Shown here: positions 51,146-60,328 of the stretch, one piece after another
Position numbering within the stretch: the stretch's first letter is position 1
Layout of the letters: each line of letters begins with the position of its first letter
Source of the DNA: Aeromicrobium sp. Root236
GTDB lineage: Bacteria; Actinomycetota; Actinomycetes; Propionibacteriales; Nocardioidaceae
Direction of reading: 5' to 3'
Length of the DNA: 64,000 bases
Assembly (NCBI RefSeq): GCF_001428805.1
Contig: NZ_LMIS01000001.1
Span: forward strand, 3,389,908 to 3,453,907
Notes under the pieces: model-generated
Told to the model about the DNA's origin: nothing
Seen by the model: only the letters and a program-made list of their open reading frames with translations
Database searches by the model: none
Made by a program: the position numbers and the translations under genes

Positions 51146-52480
51146 ATGACCCGGACACGCGATCCCGCCCACGCGTTGCTCCTCGGGGGACTGCGTTTCG
51201 AGAGCCGCGACACCGAACGGGCCTACCGGCGTTGGCGGATCGACACCGTGACGCCGTTCGTCCGGATCGGCTACATCGGTTCGGCGCCGAGCTGGATCCT
51301 GCTGCTGATCGCCATGATCTTCCTGGATCCCCATGCCGCCCACCGCGCCGCGGGTTGGGTCGTCGGCTGGATCCTCCTGCTCCTCGTGCTCACCTGGCTG
51401 ACCGTGCCGCCCAGGCTGCGCCGTACGGTGATGCCGCTGGCCGCCGCTGCGAACTGCCTGGCCGGCTTCCTGGTCGTGTGGCTGACCTCGGAGGTCGCGC
51501 TCGCCGGCGAGGTGACCCAGACGCGGGCCGGGGTCATGATCGCGGGCCTGCTCGTCGTCATGTTCTTCGGCTACGGCATCTTCCGCATCCCGCCCGGGGT
51601 GGCCATGGCTGCCGTGACGCCGTATGCGGCGTTCGGCTCGTACCAACTGCTCCAGAACTACAACGACGGGGAGCTCAACGGCGTCGAGTCCGCGTCGCTG
51701 GCTGCTGCGGAGTGGATCGCCTATTTGGGATGCCTCATGGTCTGCGTCGTCATCGAGATCGTCGAGCGTCGGGCGTTCTGCAAGGACCAGATCATCGACG
51801 CACAGCAGCGGGAGCTGCGCCACAGCAGGGAGACCATCCGCCGCTACGTCCCGCGCCCCGTGTTCGAGCACATCGTCAGCGGGGACACCGTCGGCATCGA
51901 CGTGCCCACCCGGCGACGGGTCACGGTGCTGTTCGCCGACCTGGTGGGGTTCACCGATCTCGCGGACCGGGTCGAGGCCGAGATCCTGACGCAGGTGGTC
52001 AACGACTACATGACCACCATGAGCCAGCTCGTCGACGAGCACGGCGGTCTGGTGAACGAGTTCGCGGGCGACGGCCTGATGGCCCTGTTCGGGGCGCCCG
52101 ACGAGATGGACGTCGAGGAACAGGCGTCGAGCGCGGTGCTGGCGGCCCAGGCGATGCAGGACGGTCTCCCGGCCCTCAACGGGCAGTGGCGACGGCTCGG
52201 TGTCAGCGGGCCGATGCGGATGCGGATCGGCATCGACACCGGTGTCCTGAGCGTCGGCAGCTTCGGCTCCGAGGGGCGGATGACGTACACCGCGATCGGG
52301 CTGCACACCAACATCGCGGCCCGCCTCCAGGCGCAGTGCGAGCCGGGACGGATCCTGCTGAGCGACTACTGCTGGCACCTCGTCAAGGACCGCATCTCGT
52401 GCGAGCCGGTCGGCGAGGTCCAGTGCAAGGGCGTGCACTACCCGGTGCCGGTCTACTCCCCGTCAGGTGCGGGAGGCTGA
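51146..52480 (+). CDS. Membrane class III nucleotide cyclase with atypical specificity residues
   Basis: A 444-residue protein. Six hydrophobic segments (residues ~35-205), then a helical linker and a cyclase domain from ~225. Metal Asp residues are present at 265 (FADLVGFTD) and 309 (FAGDGLM), as are transition-state Asn389 and Arg393 (TNIAAR). The usual purine-selecting Lys is Glu305 (NEFAGD), and the usual Asp/Thr is Leu386 (TAIGLHTN). It may use a different substrate, or need a partner. ATG 51146 follows GCAGGGGAC. A REP-like repeat lies after the stop. Confidence 0.85.
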   Translation: MTRTRDPAHALLLGGLRFESRDTERAYRRWRIDTVTPFVRIGYIGSAPSWILLLIAMIFLDPHAAHRAAGWVVGWILLLLVLTWLTVPPRLRRTVMPLAAAANCLAGFLVVWLTSEVALAGEVTQTRAGVMIAGLLVVMFFGYGIFRIPPGVAMAAVTPYAAFGSYQLLQNYNDGELNGVESASLAAAEWIAYLGCLMVCVVIEIVERRAFCKDQIIDAQQRELRHSRETIRRYVPRPVFEHIVSGDTVGIDVPTRRRVTVLFADLVGFTDLADRVEAEILTQVVNDYMTTMSQLVDEHGGLVNEFAGDGLMALFGAPDEMDVEEQASSAVLAAQAMQDGLPALNGQWRRLGVSGPMRMRIGIDTGVLSVGSFGSEGRMTYTAIGLHTNIAARLQAQCEPGRILLSDYCWHLVKDRISCEPVGEVQCKGVHYPVPVYSPSGAGG

Positions 52481-52521
52481 GCCCAACAGGCGGGTGAGAC
52501 GCCGAGGTTTCAGGCCAGGCA

Positions 52522-52572
52522 GCGGTGAGTCAGGTCGAACCGCAACCTCGCGGGTACGACCTGAGTCACCGC
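52522..52572. repeat. REP-like inverted repeat between converging genes
   Basis: GCGGTGAGTCAGGTCGAACC (52522-52541) and GGTACGACCTGAGTCACCGC (52553-52572) pair with two mismatches. The same core recurs seven times at 60329-60532. It lies between the cyclase (+) and msrA (-) stops and may act as a bidirectional terminator. Confidence 0.75.
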
Positions 52573-52585
52573 TCCCGCAGCAACA

Positions 52586-53221
52586 TCAGGCGTACGAGAC
52601 ACCGGTGGCGTGCAGCGGGCAGTAGCCGAAGGGGTTCTTGACCAGGTACTGCTGGTGGTAGTCCTCGGCGTAGTAGTACGTCTCCAGAGGCAGGATCGAC
52701 GTGGTGATCTCGCCGTAGCCGGCCTCCGTCATCCGTACCTGGTAGGCCTCGCGGGACGCCTCGGCCTGGGCCTGCTGCTCGGGGGTCGTGGTCAGGATCA
52801 CCGAGCGGTACTGCGTGCCGCGGTCGTTGCCCTGGCGCATGCCCTGCGTCGGGTCGTGGTTCTCCCAGAACACCTTGAGCAGGTCCTCGTACGTCACCTT
52901 GGCCGGGTCGAAGATCACCCGTACGACCTCGGCGTGCCCCGTGCGACCCGTGCACACCTCTTCGTACGTGGGGTTCGGTGTGACGCCGCCGGCGTACCCG
53001 ACGGACGTCGACCAGACGCCGGGAACCTCCCAGAACGTCTTCTCCTCGCCCCAGAAGCAACCGAGGCCGAACACCGCGACACCGAATCCTTCGGGTGCCT
53101 GGGTCTCGACGGGATTGCCGAGCGTGAGGTGCGTGCCGCCGACCTGGTAGGGACGGCCTTCACGGCCGGGGAGGGCGCTCTCGGCGCCGGGGAGCTCTGA
53201 CTTGCTGCGGTTGAAGATCAT
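52586..53221 (-). CDS. msrA: Peptide-methionine (S)-S-oxide reductase
   Basis: A 211-residue MsrA. Catalytic Cys55 is in [20 protein letters not shown] and GHAEVVRV follow, and the C-terminal [15 protein letters not shown] holds the resolving Cys. It repairs methionine-S-sulfoxide in proteins and free form. The N-terminal ~45 residues are usual for actinobacterial copies. AGGTGG precedes ATG 53221. Confidence 0.94.
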   Translation of the reverse strand: MIFNRSKSELPGAESALPGREGRPYQVGGTHLTLGNPVETQAPEGFGVAVFGLGCFWGEEKTFWEVPGVWSTSVGYAGGVTPNPTYEEVCTGRTGHAEVVRVIFDPAKVTYEDLLKVFWENHDPTQGMRQGNDRGTQYRSVILTTTPEQQAQAEASREAYQVRMTEAGYGEITTSILPLETYYYAEDYHQQYLVKNPFGYCPLHATGVSYA

Positions 53222-53252
53222 GCGTTCCACCTCTCGTGTCGAGTCTACGGAT

Positions 53253-53999
53253 TCACGCCCGCTCGAGGATTCGAGCGATCGTGACGAAGCCGTGACGCCG
53301 TGCATGCTCCAGGGGAGTCACGCCGGCGCGATCGGCGATCGACACGTCCGCACCGTGGTCGACCAATGACTCAACAATGCGCTGCCACGGTCTTGTTCCC
53401 TTGCCGAGGATCACGGCCTCGAGCAGGGCCGTCCAGCCCAGGTCGTTGACGTGGTCGACGGCGATGTCGGTGTGGTCCAGCACGTACGCCACGTAGTCCG
53501 CGTGGCCGCGTTCGCTCGCCGGTATGTGCGACAGCCCGCCGAACCGGTTGCGGATCGTGAGGTCCGGGTCCGCCGCCAGGACGACCTCGGCCATCGCGAC
53601 GCTGCCGGTGACGCCGGTGACGAGCCACGGGGTGTCGTGACGATCGTCCAAGGCATCCGGATCGGCACCGGCGGCGATCAGCGCGCGAGCGGCCGCGACG
53701 CGATCGTGCGTCACAGCCAGCAGGAGCGGGGTGCGGTCCCGCGCATCGCGGACCTCGGTGTCCGCGCCTGCCTCGAGCAGCTGGCCGACCTCGGTGGCCC
53801 GGCCCTTCGTCACGGCCGACAGCAGGCGTCGGCCCTGCTCGGCTTTGGAGAGCGCAGCGTACGGATTGGGGGTGGGTGTCGGCGTCGAGATCGAGTGGGA
53901 CGTGGCCGGGTGCGCGGGCTCCGGCGAGGGACGCGACGACGAGCACGCGGTCACCGCCAGCGCGACCACCACGGGCGCCGCGGCCAGGACCTTGTTCAC
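53253..53999 (-). CDS. Ankyrin-repeat lipoprotein
   Basis: A 248-residue protein. The start is GTG 53999 with a lipoprotein signal ([19 protein letters not shown]; lipobox VTAC, Cys19). After a Ser/Thr/Pro linker (~21-45), about five ankyrin units span 55-245 ([60 protein letters not shown]). It should be exported and lipid-anchored, and bind protein partners. The partner is unknown; it lies downstream of no obvious toxin or immunity pair. Confidence 0.85.
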   Translation of the reverse strand: MNKVLAAAPVVVALAVTACSSSRPSPEPAHPATSHSISTPTPTPNPYAALSKAEQGRRLLSAVTKGRATEVGQLLEAGADTEVRDARDRTPLLLAVTHDRVAAARALIAAGADPDALDDRHDTPWLVTGVTGSVAMAEVVLAADPDLTIRNRFGGLSHIPASERGHADYVAYVLDHTDIAVDHVNDLGWTALLEAVILGKGTRPWQRIVESLVDHGADVSIADRAGVTPLEHARRHGFVTIARILERA

Positions 54000-54064
54000 G
54001 CCGGTTCAACTCCTCGGAGCGCCGCGAGGTTCCGCACGGCATGGCCTAGGCTCCTCCGCATGAG

Positions 54065-55177
54065 GTGTGGGTCGTGAGGGAGCGCTACCAGGTGCCGATC
54101 GGCATGGAGATCGCCACCCAGTGGGCCTGGCGCATCCTGGTGATCGCGTCGGCCGTGCTGCTGGGCGTGTTCTTCCTGCGCTACTTCTCCGAGATCACGG
54201 TGCCGATCGCCGTGGCGGTGCTCGTCACGGCGCTGACGGTCAGCGGTGTCGACTGGCTCGAGGCGCATCGCGTGCCACGCCTCGCCGCCACGTTCATCGT
54301 CGTCATCGCGCTGCTCGTCGCGTTCTTCGGCATGCTGACGCTCGTCGGCCAGCAGCTCGCGACCCAGGCGACCGACCTGCGCTCGAGCGTCGTCGACGGC
54401 ATCTCCAAGATCCAGGACTGGGCCAAGACCGGCCCGCTCAAGCTCAGCGACGACCAGATCCAGACCTGGATCGACAACGCCAAGGAGTCGATCCAGTCGA
54501 GCGACACCTCGGTGATCACCCGCGTCAGCGAGGTGGGCACGACGCTGACCCACCTGTTCGCCGGGTTCTTCATCGCACTGTTCTCGACGTTCTTCTTCCT
54601 CTACGAGGGCAACCGCATCTGGAGCTGGGTCGTCGCGCTGTTCCCCCGCGCGGCGCGTGAACGGGTCAACTCGTCGGGTCACACCGCGTGGGCGTCGCTG
54701 ACGGCGTTCGTACGCGCGACCGTCATCGTCGCGCTGACCGACGCGCTGGGCATCGCGTTCGGTGCGTGGGTGCTCGGGGTGCCGCTGACGTTCGCGATCG
54801 GCGTGCTGGTGTTCCTCGGTGCGTTCATCCCGATCATCGGTGCGCTGCTGTCGGGCATGGTCGCGGTCCTCGTGGCCCTCGTCGCGCAGGGGCCGTGGAC
54901 GGCCCTGTTCATGCTCATCGTCGTGATCATCATCCAGCAGATCGAGTCGCACGTGCTCCAGCCGTTCCTCATGGGCCGGCTCGTGGCGGTGCACCCGCTC
55001 GCGATCATCTTCGCCATCGCGGCCGGCGTCGTCGTCGCAGGGATCGTCGGCGCGCTCATCGCGGTGCCGCTGGCGGCGTGCCTCAACGGCGTCGTGCGGC
55101 ACCTCGCCACGGTCGCCGAGCAGTTCGACGACGAGCCACCCGACGACGGCGGCGAAGCCCTGCCCGGACTCGCATGA
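54065..55177 (+). CDS. AI-2E family transporter
   Basis: A 370-residue protein with about eight hydrophobic segments. FLRYFSEITVPIAVAVLVTA near the start, FLGAFIPIIGALLSGMVAVL (~253-272) and IESHVLQPFLMGRLVAVHPL are the usual signatures of the AI-2E/PerM family, some members of which are sodium/proton antiporters or exporters. GTG 54065 is used; GTG 54074 is possible. It is coupled by ATGA to a MmcQ/YjbR gene. Confidence 0.88.
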   Translation: MWVVRERYQVPIGMEIATQWAWRILVIASAVLLGVFFLRYFSEITVPIAVAVLVTALTVSGVDWLEAHRVPRLAATFIVVIALLVAFFGMLTLVGQQLATQATDLRSSVVDGISKIQDWAKTGPLKLSDDQIQTWIDNAKESIQSSDTSVITRVSEVGTTLTHLFAGFFIALFSTFFFLYEGNRIWSWVVALFPRAARERVNSSGHTAWASLTAFVRATVIVALTDALGIAFGAWVLGVPLTFAIGVLVFLGAFIPIIGALLSGMVAVLVALVAQGPWTALFMLIVVIIIQQIESHVLQPFLMGRLVAVHPLAIIFAIAAGVVVAGIVGALIAVPLAACLNGVVRHLATVAEQFDDEPPDDGGEALPGLA

Positions 55178-55506
55178 CCGACATCCACGCGGTGTGCCTG
55201 GCGCTGCCCGGAGCATCGATGACGTTCCCGTTCGGCGAGGAGACGGCGGTGTTCAAGGTCGGCGGCAAGGTCTTCGCGATCACCGCTGCCGAGTCACCGA
55301 CCCACGTCACCCTCAAGGCCGAGCCCGAGGAGGTGACCGGACTCGTCGACACGTACGACGCGGTGACCCGCGGCTATCACATGAACAAGAAGCACTGGAT
55401 CACCGTGCAGGTCGGCGGCGCGCTGCCGCCCGGCCTCGTCGAGGAGCTGGTCGAGGACTCGTACGACCTGGTGGTCGACAACCTCCCCGCCCGCGACCGG
55501 CCCTAG
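55174..55506 (+). CDS. MmcQ/YjbR-family protein
   Basis: A 110-residue protein: ALPGASMTFPFGEETAVFKV and GKVFAITAAE, then RGYHMNKKHWITVQV and VEDSYDLVV. These are typical of MmcQ/YjbR small DNA-binding-like proteins of unknown role. Coupled to the AI-2E gene through ATGA and converging with the MFS gene with four shared bases (CTAG). Confidence 0.85.
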   Translation: MTDIHAVCLALPGASMTFPFGEETAVFKVGGKVFAITAAESPTHVTLKAEPEEVTGLVDTYDAVTRGYHMNKKHWITVQVGGALPPGLVEELVEDSYDLVVDNLPARDRP

Positions 55507-57047
55507 AGCTCGGTCGCCTCCGCCGGCACCGGGGTGTCGCGCGTCCGCAGCGGGATCTCCTTGATCAGCAAGGCGAACACGAAGGCGATCGTCACGATCG
55601 GCAGCGCCGCGAGGAACACGTCGTGCAGCGAGTCGGCGAACGCCTCGATGACCTTGGACTGCAACGGCTGGGGCAGGGCGTGGATCGCCGAGGCGTCGTT
55701 CGTGTTGATCTTGGGCGCATCGCCGCCGGTGCCGACGGTCGCCGCGAGGTGATGCGTCAGCCGGGTGTTGAGCACCGCGCCGAAGATCGCCGCGCCGAAC
55801 GCGCCACCGAGCGTACGGAAGAACGTGATCGTCGACGTCGCGATGCCCATGTGGCGGGGGTCGACCGAGTTCTGCACGATCACCGTGAGGAGCTGCATCG
55901 TCAGGCCGAGCCCGGCACCCAGGATGAACATGCCGAGGCCGATGCGCCAGTAGGGGCTGTCGGCGTCGGCGGTCGACAGCACCAGGAGGGCGACGAACAC
56001 CACGACGGTGCTGGCGATCGGCAGCGGCCGGTAGCGGCCGGTGCGGGTCACCCAGTTGCCCGACGGGATCGACGTGCAGAACAGGCCGGTGACCATCGGC
56101 AGCATGCCCAGGCCCGACCTGGTCGGCGACATGCCCATGACGATCTGCAGGTAGAGCGGGACGAAGATGATCGCGCCGAACATCGACATGCCCATGACGA
56201 CCGACATCGCGTTGGTCGTGCGGAAGATCGAGCCGCGGAACAGCTCCATCGGGATGATCGGCTCGGCGGCCCGCAGCTCGACCAGGATGAACAGCGCGGT
56301 CAGCACGATCGCACCGGCGAGCAGGCCGAGTCCGAGGCGCGAGCCCCAGCCGTGGTCCGGTCCGGCCCACGAGACGTACAGCAGCATCGAGGAGACGCCG
56401 CTGACCAGCACCGAGGCGCCGAGCCAGTCGATGACGTGCTCGCGGCGGGTGTGCGGCAGCTTCAGCGCGTACGAGGTGACGACGAGCGCGACGATGCCGA
56501 TCGGCACGTTGAGCCAGAAGATCCAGCGCCAGCCGGGTCCGTCGGCGAGCCAGCCGCCGAGCAGCGGGCCGGCGACGCTCGAGGTGCCGAAGACGGCGCC
56601 CATGTAGCCCATGTAGCGGCCACGCTCGCGGGGCGGGATGACGTCGCCGATCGTCGCGAACGCGAGGGCCATCAGCCCGCCACCGCCGACGCCCTGCAGC
56701 GCACGGAAGCCGATGAGCTCCTCGATGTTGCGCGAGAAGCCGCACAGCAGGGAGCCGACCACGAACGTGACGATCGCGATCTGGAAGATCAGCCGGCGGC
56801 CGTAGAGGTCGGAGATCTTGCCCCACAGGGGAGTCGAGGAGGTCGACGCGAGGAGGTACGCCGTGACGACCCAGCTGAGCTTGTCGAGCCCGTTGAGGTC
56901 CGACGTGATGCGGGGGAGTGCGGTGCCCACGATGCTCTGGTCGAGCGCGGCGAGGAACATGCCGGTCATGAGGCCGCCGAGGATCACCAGGATCTGGCGG
57001 TGCGAGAGGTAGGTGGGTGTGACGGTTGCAGGTGTTGCGTCGGTCAT
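55503..57047 (-). CDS. MFS multidrug exporter, DHA2 (EmrB/QacA) type
   Basis: A 514-residue protein with 14 predicted helices. Helix 1 motif LDQSIVGTALPRI is typical of DHA2 drug/proton antiporters; WGKISDLYGRR is motif A, and SVAGPLLGGWLAD motif C. Its start overlaps the MarR stop (ATGA), so the regulator and pump form one unit, with the regulator first. It likely exports drugs or dyes sensed by MarR. Confidence 0.92.
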   Translation of the reverse strand: MTDATPATVTPTYLSHRQILVILGGLMTGMFLAALDQSIVGTALPRITSDLNGLDKLSWVVTAYLLASTSSTPLWGKISDLYGRRLIFQIAIVTFVVGSLLCGFSRNIEELIGFRALQGVGGGGLMALAFATIGDVIPPRERGRYMGYMGAVFGTSSVAGPLLGGWLADGPGWRWIFWLNVPIGIVALVVTSYALKLPHTRREHVIDWLGASVLVSGVSSMLLYVSWAGPDHGWGSRLGLGLLAGAIVLTALFILVELRAAEPIIPMELFRGSIFRTTNAMSVVMGMSMFGAIIFVPLYLQIVMGMSPTRSGLGMLPMVTGLFCTSIPSGNWVTRTGRYRPLPIASTVVVFVALLVLSTADADSPYWRIGLGMFILGAGLGLTMQLLTVIVQNSVDPRHMGIATSTITFFRTLGGAFGAAIFGAVLNTRLTHHLAATVGTGGDAPKINTNDASAIHALPQPLQSKVIEAFADSLHDVFLAALPIVTIAFVFALLIKEIPLRTRDTPVPAEATEL

Positions 57048-57487
57048 GAAGTGGCTCCGAGTGAGGCAGTGAGGCGGGTCAGGTCGTGGCGCAGGCGTTC
57101 GCGGTCGGCGTCGTCCCAGTCCGCGAGGGCCGCAGTGAGGAAGGCGCGTCGTTGGTCGAAGGTCTTCTTGAGGGTGGCGGCCCCGGTGCTCGACAGGGCG
57201 ATGATGCGGGCCCGCCCGTCGACCGGATCGGGCTCGCGCTCGATGAATCCGCGGTCACCGAGCTGCTGGACGTGGCGACTGACGGTCGAGGCGTCGAGCT
57301 GCATGACCTCGGCGATGTCGCCGAGCCGCATCGCGCCGCGGCACTTCAGCGTGTAGAGCAGCGCGGCCTGCGACGGGTCCACGCCGTCGCCGTCGATGCG
57401 CGAGCGGAACCGCCGGCCGACCGCCATCATCAGCTGCATGAGGGCGTCCTCAGCCGTCGCGCCGACCTCCGGGGTCTGTGTTTGCAT
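57044..57487 (-). CDS. MarR-family repressor of the MFS pump
   Basis: A 147-residue winged helix protein. LGDIAEVMQLDASTVSRHVQ (DNA recognition) and DPVDGRARIIALSSTG (wing) are canonical. ATG 57487 is preferred over a longer form that would include the operator. The upstream region holds three GGTTGCA/TGCAACC half-sites. As the first gene in the MarR-MFS operon it should repress itself and the pump until a drug binds. Confidence 0.9.
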   Translation of the reverse strand: MQTQTPEVGATAEDALMQLMMAVGRRFRSRIDGDGVDPSQAALLYTLKCRGAMRLGDIAEVMQLDASTVSRHVQQLGDRGFIEREPDPVDGRARIIALSSTGAATLKKTFDQRRAFLTAALADWDDADRERLRHDLTRLTASLGATS

Positions 57488-57521
57488 GCTGCAACCATAT
57501 ATCAGGTTGTGTGGTGCAACC
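57482..57521. promoter_or_regulatory. MarR operator: TGCAACC/GGTTG half-sites
   Basis: TTGCA-TGC-TGCAA (57482-57494) overlaps the start codon. TGCAACC (57490-57496), GGTTG (57505-57509) and TGCAACC (57515-57521) follow as alternating half-sites. The set suits a MarR dimer controlling its own operon. Confidence 0.6.
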
Positions 57522-57532
57522 AAATGGTGGTG

Positions 57533-57934
57533 CTACTGGACCGCCGCAGGTCCGAGCAGGTCCCAACGGTTGCCGGCGAGGTCCTGGAACACCGCGACCC
57601 GTCCGTACGCCTCGTCGCGGGGCTCGCCCACGAACCTCACGTCGTGGGCCACCATCCGCTCGTACGCCTCGTCGAAGTCGTCGACGCGGAGGAAGAACCC
57701 GACGCGGCCGGCGAGCTGGTCGCCGACCACAGCTGCCTGGCGCTCGCCATCGGCACGGGCGAGGAGTATCGCGGTCTGGGCGCCCGGAGGGCGTACGACG
57801 ACCCATCGCTTCTCGCGGCCGTCGTTCGTCAGGGACGGCGTGTCCTCGACGAGCTCGAACTGCAGGACGCGGACGAAGAAGTCGATCGCAGGGTCGTAGT
57901 CGTCGACGACGATCGTGAAGAGCTCGATGTGCAC
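57533..57934 (-). CDS. VOC-superfamily protein (glyoxalase-like)
   Basis: A 133-residue protein from GTG 57934. Two beta-alpha-beta-beta-beta units are visible: ELFTIVVDDYDPAIDFFVRV and GFFLRVDDFDEAYERMVAHD, ending FQDLAGNRWDLLGP. The usual metal His/Glu positions are partly replaced (IELFT at strand 1), so metal binding is unsure. It may bind small molecules or antibiotics. Substrate unknown. Confidence 0.85.
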   Translation of the reverse strand: MHIELFTIVVDDYDPAIDFFVRVLQFELVEDTPSLTNDGREKRWVVVRPPGAQTAILLARADGERQAAVVGDQLAGRVGFFLRVDDFDEAYERMVAHDVRFVGEPRDEAYGRVAVFQDLAGNRWDLLGPAAVQ

Positions 57935-57956
57935 GGCGCGAGCCTAGGCCAGGGGG

Positions 57957-58439
57957 TCAGGTGCGCTGCCGGTAGCGCCGGTGCAGCTCGTGGACCTCCT
58001 CGTCGAGACCGGGCACCGGGCCGTCGACGGCGACGCCGGGCGCGACGTCCTGGATCGGGATCGCCCTGACGGGTGAGGGGCCGACGCCGAGGTCGCCGAG
58101 CCAGGCGCTGGTCTGGGCGGACGAGCTGGCGAAGACGATCCGGCCGAGGCCCACCCAGCCGTGCGCCGCGGCGCACATGGGGCAGTGCTCGCCCGACGTG
58201 TAGACCGTCGCGGCTGCACGCTGCTCGGCGTCCAGGTGACCGGCGGCCCACCGCGCGAGTGCGAATTCGGGATGCCGGGTCTGGTCGCGCTCGGAGGTCT
58301 CGCGGTTGCGGTCCTCGGCGAGCACCGTGCCGTCACCGCCCACGAGGACCGAGCCGAAGGGCTCGTCGCCGGCCTCGATGGCCTCGGCGGCGAGCTCGAT
58401 GCAGCGTCGCAGGTGTCGCAGGTCGTCGTCATTCACCAT
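57957..58439 (-). CDS. Nucleoside/guanine deaminase-like enzyme
   Basis: A 160-residue cytidine-deaminase-fold protein. Zinc ligands are His and Cys pair: HPEFAL (the catalytic Glu in HxE) and EHCPMCAAAH (PCxxC-like). The family includes guanine and tRNA adenosine deaminases; PFGSVLVGGDGTVLAE is also typical. TadA-like tRNA binding seems unlikely from its length and C-terminus. It lies head to head with the threonine ammonia-lyase gene. Confidence 0.88.
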   Translation of the reverse strand: MVNDDDLRHLRRCIELAAEAIEAGDEPFGSVLVGGDGTVLAEDRNRETSERDQTRHPEFALARWAAGHLDAEQRAAATVYTSGEHCPMCAAAHGWVGLGRIVFASSSAQTSAWLGDLGVGPSPVRAIPIQDVAPGVAVDGPVPGLDEEVHELHRRYRQRT

Positions 58440-58485
58440 GGGGTCGAACGTACCGCCGCCCCGGCGCAGCCACTACGTTGGAGAG

Positions 58486-59676
58486 GTGGATCTGAATGAT
58501 GTGAGGGCCGCCCGCGAGCTACTCCAAGGAGTCACCGAGGTGACCCCCATGGCGCACTCGCGCTGGCTCAGCTCGCGGACGTCGACGCAGGTGTTCCTCA
58601 AGGCCGAGAACCTCCAGCGCACCGGCTCGTTCAAGATCCGCGGAGCGTACGTCCGCATCTCGCGGCTCAGCGAGGACGAGCGCGCCCGCGGCGTCGTCGC
58701 TGCGAGTGCCGGCAACCACGCACAGGGCGTCGCGCTCGCGGCGTCGCTGCTCGGCATCAAGGCCACGATCTTCATGCCGATCGGCGCGGCGCTGCCCAAG
58801 GTCGCGGCGACCGAGGGCTACGGCGCCGACATCCACTTCCACGGCACGGGCGTGACCGAGGCGCTGGTCGCCGCTCGCGAGTTCGCCGAGCGTACGGGTG
58901 CCGTGCTGATCCACCCCTTCGACCACGAGGACATCATCGCCGGCCAGGGCACGCTCGGGCTCGAGATCCTCGAGCAGCTGCCCGACGTCAAGACGATCCT
59001 GGTCCCGCTCGGTGGCGGGGGACTCGCGGCCGGGATCGCGCTGCTGCGCACCGAGCGGCCCGACCTGCGGATCGTCGGCGTGCAGGCCAAGGACGCCGCC
59101 GCCTATCCGCCGTCGCTCGCGGCCGGCAAGCCGGTCACGTCGCCGATGGGCATCACGATGGCCGACGGCATCTCGGTCGCGATGCCGGGAGACATCCCGT
59201 ACGGGATCCTCGAGTCGCTGTGCCACGAGGTGCTGACGGTCAGCGAGGAGTCGATGAGCAGTGCGCTCATCTCGTTGCTGGAGCGCGCCAAGCTGTTGGT
59301 CGAGCCCGCCGGCGCCGCTGCCGTGGCGGCGATCCTCGAGCAGCCGGACGCGTTCGAGGGGCCGGTCGTCGCGGTGCTGTCGGGCGGCAACATCGACGCC
59401 CTCGTGCTGCTCGACGTCATCCGTCACGGCCTGGCGGCGGCGGGTCGGTTCCTGCTGTTCCGCGCCCGCATCTCCGACCGGCCCGGCGAGCTGATGCGCC
59501 TGCTCACCGATCTCGCCGAGATGCAGGTCAACGTGCTCAACGTCAACCATGACCGGGCCTCCGAGACGTTGGGCGTCGGCCAGGTCGACGTCGACGTCCA
59601 GGTCGCGACGCGCGGGCCCCAGCACCGCGCCGAGATCCACGACCGCCTGGTCGAGCTCGGCTACGAGCTCGTCTGA
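58486..59676 (+). CDS. ilvA: Threonine ammonia-lyase with ACT domain
   Basis: A 396-residue PLP enzyme. The PLP Lys is in RTGSFKIRGAY (~residue 48) and the phosphate loop in LVPLGGGGLAAG (~176); SAGNHAQGVALAA completes the fold-II signature. The C-terminal ~80 residues (FRARISDRPGELMRLLTDLA) are an ACT domain, so it is the shorter catabolic/TdcB-like form with one ACT. It makes 2-oxobutanoate from threonine. GTG 58486 lies six bases after TACGTT and is leaderless. Confidence 0.92.
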   Translation: MDLNDVRAARELLQGVTEVTPMAHSRWLSSRTSTQVFLKAENLQRTGSFKIRGAYVRISRLSEDERARGVVAASAGNHAQGVALAASLLGIKATIFMPIGAALPKVAATEGYGADIHFHGTGVTEALVAAREFAERTGAVLIHPFDHEDIIAGQGTLGLEILEQLPDVKTILVPLGGGGLAAGIALLRTERPDLRIVGVQAKDAAAYPPSLAAGKPVTSPMGITMADGISVAMPGDIPYGILESLCHEVLTVSEESMSSALISLLERAKLLVEPAGAAAVAAILEQPDAFEGPVVAVLSGGNIDALVLLDVIRHGLAAAGRFLLFRARISDRPGELMRLLTDLAEMQVNVLNVNHDRASETLGVGQVDVDVQVATRGPQHRAEIHDRLVELGYELV

Positions 59677-59711
59677 ACCCACGACCGCTTGACACTCGAA
59701 AGGCGACCTCT

Positions 59712-60326
59712 GTGCGTACCTTCGACCTGCCGGCCACCCCGATCGCTGCCGCGATCCTCACGACGTCGCGCGACAGCCAGGACGTGTCGCTGTTCAACCA
59801 CAGCATGCGCAGCTATTGGCATGCCCGCTCGTACGCCGAGTCCGCGGGGCTCCTGGATCAGGCGCCGGAGATCCTCATCTTCGCGGCGACGCTGCTGCAC
59901 GAGCTGGGCGCCAGTGCACTGGCCCCGGGTCGGGAGCGGTTCGAGATCGAGGGTGCCGACATCGCCGCCGAGACCTTGCTCGGCCTGGGGGTGAGCGAGG
60001 GTGACACCGAGCAGGTGTGGGACGCGATCGCCCTGCACACCTCTGGCGGCCTGGCGGAGCGTCGCGGTGCCTTGCCGAGGGTCGTCCGGGCCGGGATCGT
60101 CGCCGACTTCGGCCGGGCCGAAGAACCGCAGCGGGAGCTCCAGGACGCCGTCCACGCGGAATGGCCCCGGCTGAACCTCGAGACGGTCCTGGTCGACCAC
60201 ATCATCGAACGGGTCAACGATTCGGCCGCAGCGCCGCGTTTTGGGATGGCCGGCGTCGTCATCCACGAGCGCGAGGTGCATGGCATCACCGGCATGGAGA
60301 TCGCCGCCCGCGACCTCGGCTGGTGA
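59712..60326 (+). CDS. HD-domain-like protein with HE in place of HD
   Basis: A 204-residue helical protein. His30 (FNHSMRSYWHARS) and His63 (LLHELG) correspond to the first HD-domain histidines, but the following Asp is Glu64. ALHTSGG near residue 110 supplies a further His. This matches a group of cyanamide-hydratase-like HD proteins (NHSxRxY..LLHD). Activity is uncertain because of the Asp-to-Glu change. Start GTG 59712. It may be co-transcribed with ilvA 35 bases upstream. Confidence 0.8.
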   Translation: MRTFDLPATPIAAAILTTSRDSQDVSLFNHSMRSYWHARSYAESAGLLDQAPEILIFAATLLHELGASALAPGRERFEIEGADIAAETLLGLGVSEGDTEQVWDAIALHTSGGLAERRGALPRVVRAGIVADFGRAEEPQRELQDAVHAEWPRLNLETVLVDHIIERVNDSAAAPRFGMAGVVIHEREVHGITGMEIAARDLGW

Positions 60327-60328
60327 GG

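Noticed and set aside
55194..57356. A 720-codon open frame on the plus strand opposite the MFS gene
   Set aside because: It is the antisense shadow of a clear MFS/MarR operon. Its product is Arg/Asp/His-rich without any motif, as GC-rich antisense frames usually are.
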